Source of the DNA: Rutidosis leptorrhynchoides
Taxonomy: Eukaryota; Streptophyta; Magnoliopsida; Asterales; Asteraceae
Length of the DNA: 64,000 nucleotides
Assembly (NCBI RefSeq): GCF_046630445.1
Contig: NC_092340.1
Coordinates: 365,594,001-365,658,000, forward strand
Direction: 5' to 3'
Positions 60,417 to 64,000 of the stretch are shown piece after piece. Each line of letters opens with the position of its first letter. The first letter of the stretch is position 1. The notes beneath the pieces are model-generated. The model worked only from the letters and a program-made list of their open reading frames with translations, did no database searches and was not told the origin of the DNA. The position numbers were made by a program, and so were the translations under genes.

Positions 60417-61419
60417 ATGTCCAATCGAGGAGAAAGCTCATCCAACTTTCATCCACACCAATCGACACTTAACAGAGAAAAAATGAAAAATTGAAAAATA
60501 GCAGAAGGAAGAAGAATTGAAGCAGAAGATTTTCCTGAAATGGTAGCAGCCTTCTCAGATTTAAACTAGGATGTATTTCTTGATCTAAATGGACCAATTT
60601 ATCCATCACTCGTTAGAGACTTTTACTCTACCTTCGTCTATACCAACGGATCAGTTTCCTTTATGCTAAAAGCAACAAGAACAACGGTAACACTTCAAGA
60701 ATTTGGAAAACTCTTAGGAGTTCTAGCAAGTGGACAAAGGTTCTTCCACACAGAACACAGTCTGACCTATCTTCCTGAATTCATCAATAAAGATGCTGCT
60801 ATTCGAACACTGTGTGAAGACAACGCTCTAAGAGAAGAAATTCTTAGTCAAGGAGTATTGGGCAAACACCTGCGGAAGAAGTTCCGGATATGGAACACAG
60901 TGATTGATTACAATGTTTACTGTAGAATGGGAAATCGTTCACATATCCATGCTGTTCAGATGGCTCTTCTTTGGTGTCTAGAAATGCAAGTACCAGTGAA
61001 CATGACTTACTTTATGGCCATACGAATGAGCAATGTGCCAAAGGACTCAACAAGAGCTCTTCCTTATGGAATGCATCTTACAAAGTTATTCGGAAAATTA
61101 AGAGCAACAGATGACATTCGCATGAATCCAACCAATCAAATATTCAATCGTCATACATTAACAATGATGGGGTGGGATGATGAAGATGACTCTGATGAAA
61201 TTGAAAGGTTCTATGAAGCCATGACCAACTCTCAAATCAACTTGGAAGATATATCCGACAGTGATGAAGAACAGTTTCCGGATGAAGCTAATGATCCTTT
61301 TTACGGCTTGGATCGTGATTCAAAAGCTGAACGAATCTACCTGAATCAAGCTAAGATAAAGAAGTATCAATCCAAAATTCATCTGCTACTGAAGAAAGCT
61401 AAAAAGGCTTTCTCATGTT
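60417..61419 (+). pseudogene. Plant 'putative transposon protein' family pseudogene, truncated by LTR M
   Basis: Frame from ATG 60417 with stops TGA (60492-60494) and TAG (60567-60569), then open to 61419, where LTR M cuts it. The N-terminus is Ser/Asn-rich. The middle has YPSLVRDFYSTF (about 60597-60632), then TVTLQEFGKLLGVLASG, resembling the 'LVREFYANL ... LLGLP' pattern of the plant-specific domain annotated as putative plant transposon protein (Pfam Transposase_32, from memory). A helical region with WNTVIDYNVYCRMGNRSHIHAVQMALLWCLE follows, then an acidic linker and Lys-rich end. Proteins with this domain are usually found in repeat-rich DNA. The in-frame stops and loss of the C-terminus mean it is broken. 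Family assignment is moderate to weak. Confidence 0.5.
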
Positions 61420-64000
61420 GTCACACACCCAAAATGGACCAGGGGTAATTGTGACCAATCATATCATAACACAGTTGTATAAACGAGAACGACTCTATAT
61501 GAGACTTTTTAAATAAAACCTTTGTTAATAAAACAGCGAAAGCAGTAATAAATGTTTACATTATTATTAAAATGTAAAATAAATGTTTATGAACTAAAAT
61601 ATAATATGCGATGTGGACTCCATGCAAGCATCAAATCTATCATCACAAAGTTGCAAACATCTAGCTCAATCATCACCTGAGACAAAACATGCTTAAAGTG
61701 TCAACCAAAAAGGTTGAGTGAAATTCACAGGTTTATAAATAATATCCAAAGTTTTAGACCACAAGATTTAGTTTAAAGTTGATCAATATAGATATATCAA
61801 TCTAAAAGTGTTGCTGTAGTTTGTAATATCGCTACTAAACAATTTACCCTATGACACCTTGTACTGTCAGTGTCGTGGATTCATTATTATGTAACCAAAG
61901 ACCAACGGTCGAATGGTTAGAGATGTTACTCTCAATAGGCCTACTCACAATAATTAAGTTTGCATTTAAACATAGCAGTTGACGATATTACGGTAGGAAT
62001 TTAGCATGAATCAAAGCATGACAGCATAGTTAACAATTTAATACTTATGTCTAAGCGTAAAATAGTTATAAAGCAAGTATGTGTCTTACCTCAAAAGTTA
62101 TAAAAACAGTTATGAAACAGTAAAAAGTGCGGCTATGAAATTCACCTTAGTAGCAAGTAAGTTATTCCATGCAAAGAATAATGAATGGAGTAAGTGATCG
62201 AAGATCTTAACCTAGAGATATAAACTTTGATTAGTTAATGTCTAACAGACATAAAATTTGTTTATTAATATAGCAACTATATTAACAGTGACAATTTTTG
62301 AGAAAAGTTTCTATTTCTAAAAAGTTTCTATTTTTGAAAACCTACTATTTATGGAAAGCTTCCACTTATAGTAAGCTCCTAGTTTAAAGAAGTTCGAGTT
62401 ATAATTCTTCACAAAGATGTTGTACAATCTTGCCCAAACTTCGTTGCTATCATGCAAGTCACTCGAATGATCTGTTGTTATCGAGCGCCCAAGATTCTTG
62501 ACCAGAATCTAAGTCATGGCATTCGAAATCCACAAGCGGTTCCCATAAGGCAACAAGGACCACCCTAGGTCACAAGTAGCGATGAGGTTCGTATAAAGTG
62601 CACGTTATCTTTTAATTATAACCTTCACGTTATAGATGTATACACACAACGAATTATTAATGTACTTAATAATTAGATATGTGATAATATAACCTAAGTA
62701 TTATTTAATATTTAGTTATTATACCTTAGTATGTCTTATATATATTAAATATAATTACCTTTAAATAAATACCTAAATTACTTCAAAAATAATAGTGTTT
62801 TATTAATCGAACATTATCAAAAAATGTCTAAATAATTAATTAAATATCTAAAAATTATATACACAATTTTTATAGTTTTAGTTAATCATATAGATTAGTA
62901 GAAAAATTTAAGAAAATGTTTTTATTATATTTTTGTATTTATTTTTGTTTTTACCCTTAATTTATTCAGAAAACAAGTTTAATTCTACATAATTACTAAA
63001 TAAACCTAAAAAATTATTTTTATAATTTTTATAAGTTTCTATCAGTCTATTAACCTGTATAAAAATATTTAAAAAATATTTTTTATTTTTTTATATTTAT
63101 TCTTAATTTACCTTCGAATTACATAATAATAGAGTTTAATTATATAATAATTACCAATTCGACCCAATTAATTATTTTTATAATTTTTTTCAGATCTATA
63201 TAAGTTTTATAAACTCAAAAAAAAATTATATATATTTAATTTTTGGTTAAAAATATTTATTACGAATTTTACATTGTTTTTACATTTAAATACTACATAA
63301 TTCTTATTTAATTATAAATAATATTCCATAAATTATCAAAATTATTTTTATACATCATAATATTTATAATACTAATTATAACATATAAATATAATTAATT
63401 TCAAATTTTACAAAGAATATACAATAAATATAAATATAATCGACAATATTAAAAAAATAATAAAAAAGAAAGTACCTCAAATTTTCTTCAAGGTTTTGAG
63501 AGAATAACTTAAGTTTTTATTTTTGGCAAGAAAAAAATGAATGAGGAGCCATGTATTTATAGGTAAAAATGGTTGATGAAAAGAAAAAAAATAAAATAAA
63601 ATAAAGATGCCAATTTTGACAAAAAAATAAAAACATGTTAAAAAATGTTTTTAATAAGTTTTTGTTTTTGAAAATATTTAGTCAAAATTAATGGACTCAT
63701 TATTAAATTTATATAAAAAAATCTTATTTCTTTTTTTTATAAGCTAAAAATATAAATAATGATTAAAATAACTTATCATTTAATTAATAATTATGTTACA
63801 TATAGTTTTATATAAAATACACATTAATATTAATATTAACTAAAGTTTTTTTATATAATTAGTATAAACTTTAGTTAACAAAACGTGTCGACAAACAAAA
63901 ATAAATATTTAATCAACGTCGAATTTAATCATATATTAAGTATGGATAACAACCCTAGGGAAAAATTAGTCAATTCAAGTATGGAAATGTGAGGGTTGTT
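61420..64000 (-). repeat. M: minus-strand LTR (Tekay-like), runs to about the window end
   Basis: Starts TGTCACACACCC on the plus strand. The minus strand carries the shared LTR module (61674-61720) and a TATA box at 63554-63561. The last bases, read on the minus strand, are AACAACCCTCACATTT, resembling the start of such LTRs (TGTAACAACCC), so the LTR probably ends within a few bases of the window edge. Whether it is a solo LTR or the 3' LTR of a full element to the right cannot be seen. Confidence 0.7.
63554..63561 (-). promoter_or_regulatory. M LTR TATA box
   Basis: Minus strand TATAAATA in a context similar to the R LTR TATA box (53719-53726). Confidence 0.5.

Overview
This is repeat-dominated nuclear DNA from a flowering plant. 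The evidence is AT-rich sequence, nested LTR retrotransposons with plant tRNA-Asp and tRNA-iMet primer sites, and a tRNA-derived SINE relic. LTR style and GC-rich dyads suggest an asterid such as Asteraceae, but that is a low-confidence impression. I recognise no host housekeeping gene. Nearly every base belongs to one of eight LTR-retrotransposon units, most of them nested.

Layout. (1) 1-8699, minus: G1, a young Athila/Tat-like Ty3-gypsy element with an intact 906-residue Gag-protease and no polymerase; its left LTR is cut by the window edge. (2) 8700-10035: broken interior of a SIRE/Maximus-like Copia element (copy A). (3) 10036-13598: a partial LTR of family 'BC' (copy A), ending in a 350-bp fragment of a gypsy LTR (13599-13948). 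(4) 13949-17302: Copia LTR and broken gag again (copy B). (5) 17303-59794: a complete BC element flanked by TTAAA. Its 5' LTR (17303-41647) is split by element T (19255-31619, duplication ATAAA) and element G2 (33209-40961, duplication GTAAC). Its interior is split by a minus-strand solo LTR R (44217-54362, duplication GGACC), which is itself split by element N1 (45944-53216, duplication CCATA). Its 3' LTR is 55660-59794. (6) 59795-61419: the right flank of BC, with a pseudogene resembling the plant 'putative transposon protein' family, cut by (7) a minus-strand LTR, M, from 61420 to about the window end.

Order of events inferred from nesting: Copia-like locus, then BC, then G2, then a tandem duplication of about 7.24 kb that made copies A and B, with T (copy B) and G1 (copy A) arriving afterwards. 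Within BC, R preceded N1. The duplication junction falls exactly at a Copia LTR end (13948/13949), which points to unequal recombination between LTRs.

No element with an interior in the window shows a recognisable reverse transcriptase, RNase H or integrase. G1 makes Gag-Pro; G2, N1, T and BC keep gag-like or unknown short frames. The locus looks like a nest of non-autonomous elements that must have been mobilised in trans. Features that recur across unrelated elements are the most interesting part: small conserved frames, internal polypurine-like motifs, GC-rich dyads upstream of TATA boxes, and sequence modules shared by four LTR families.
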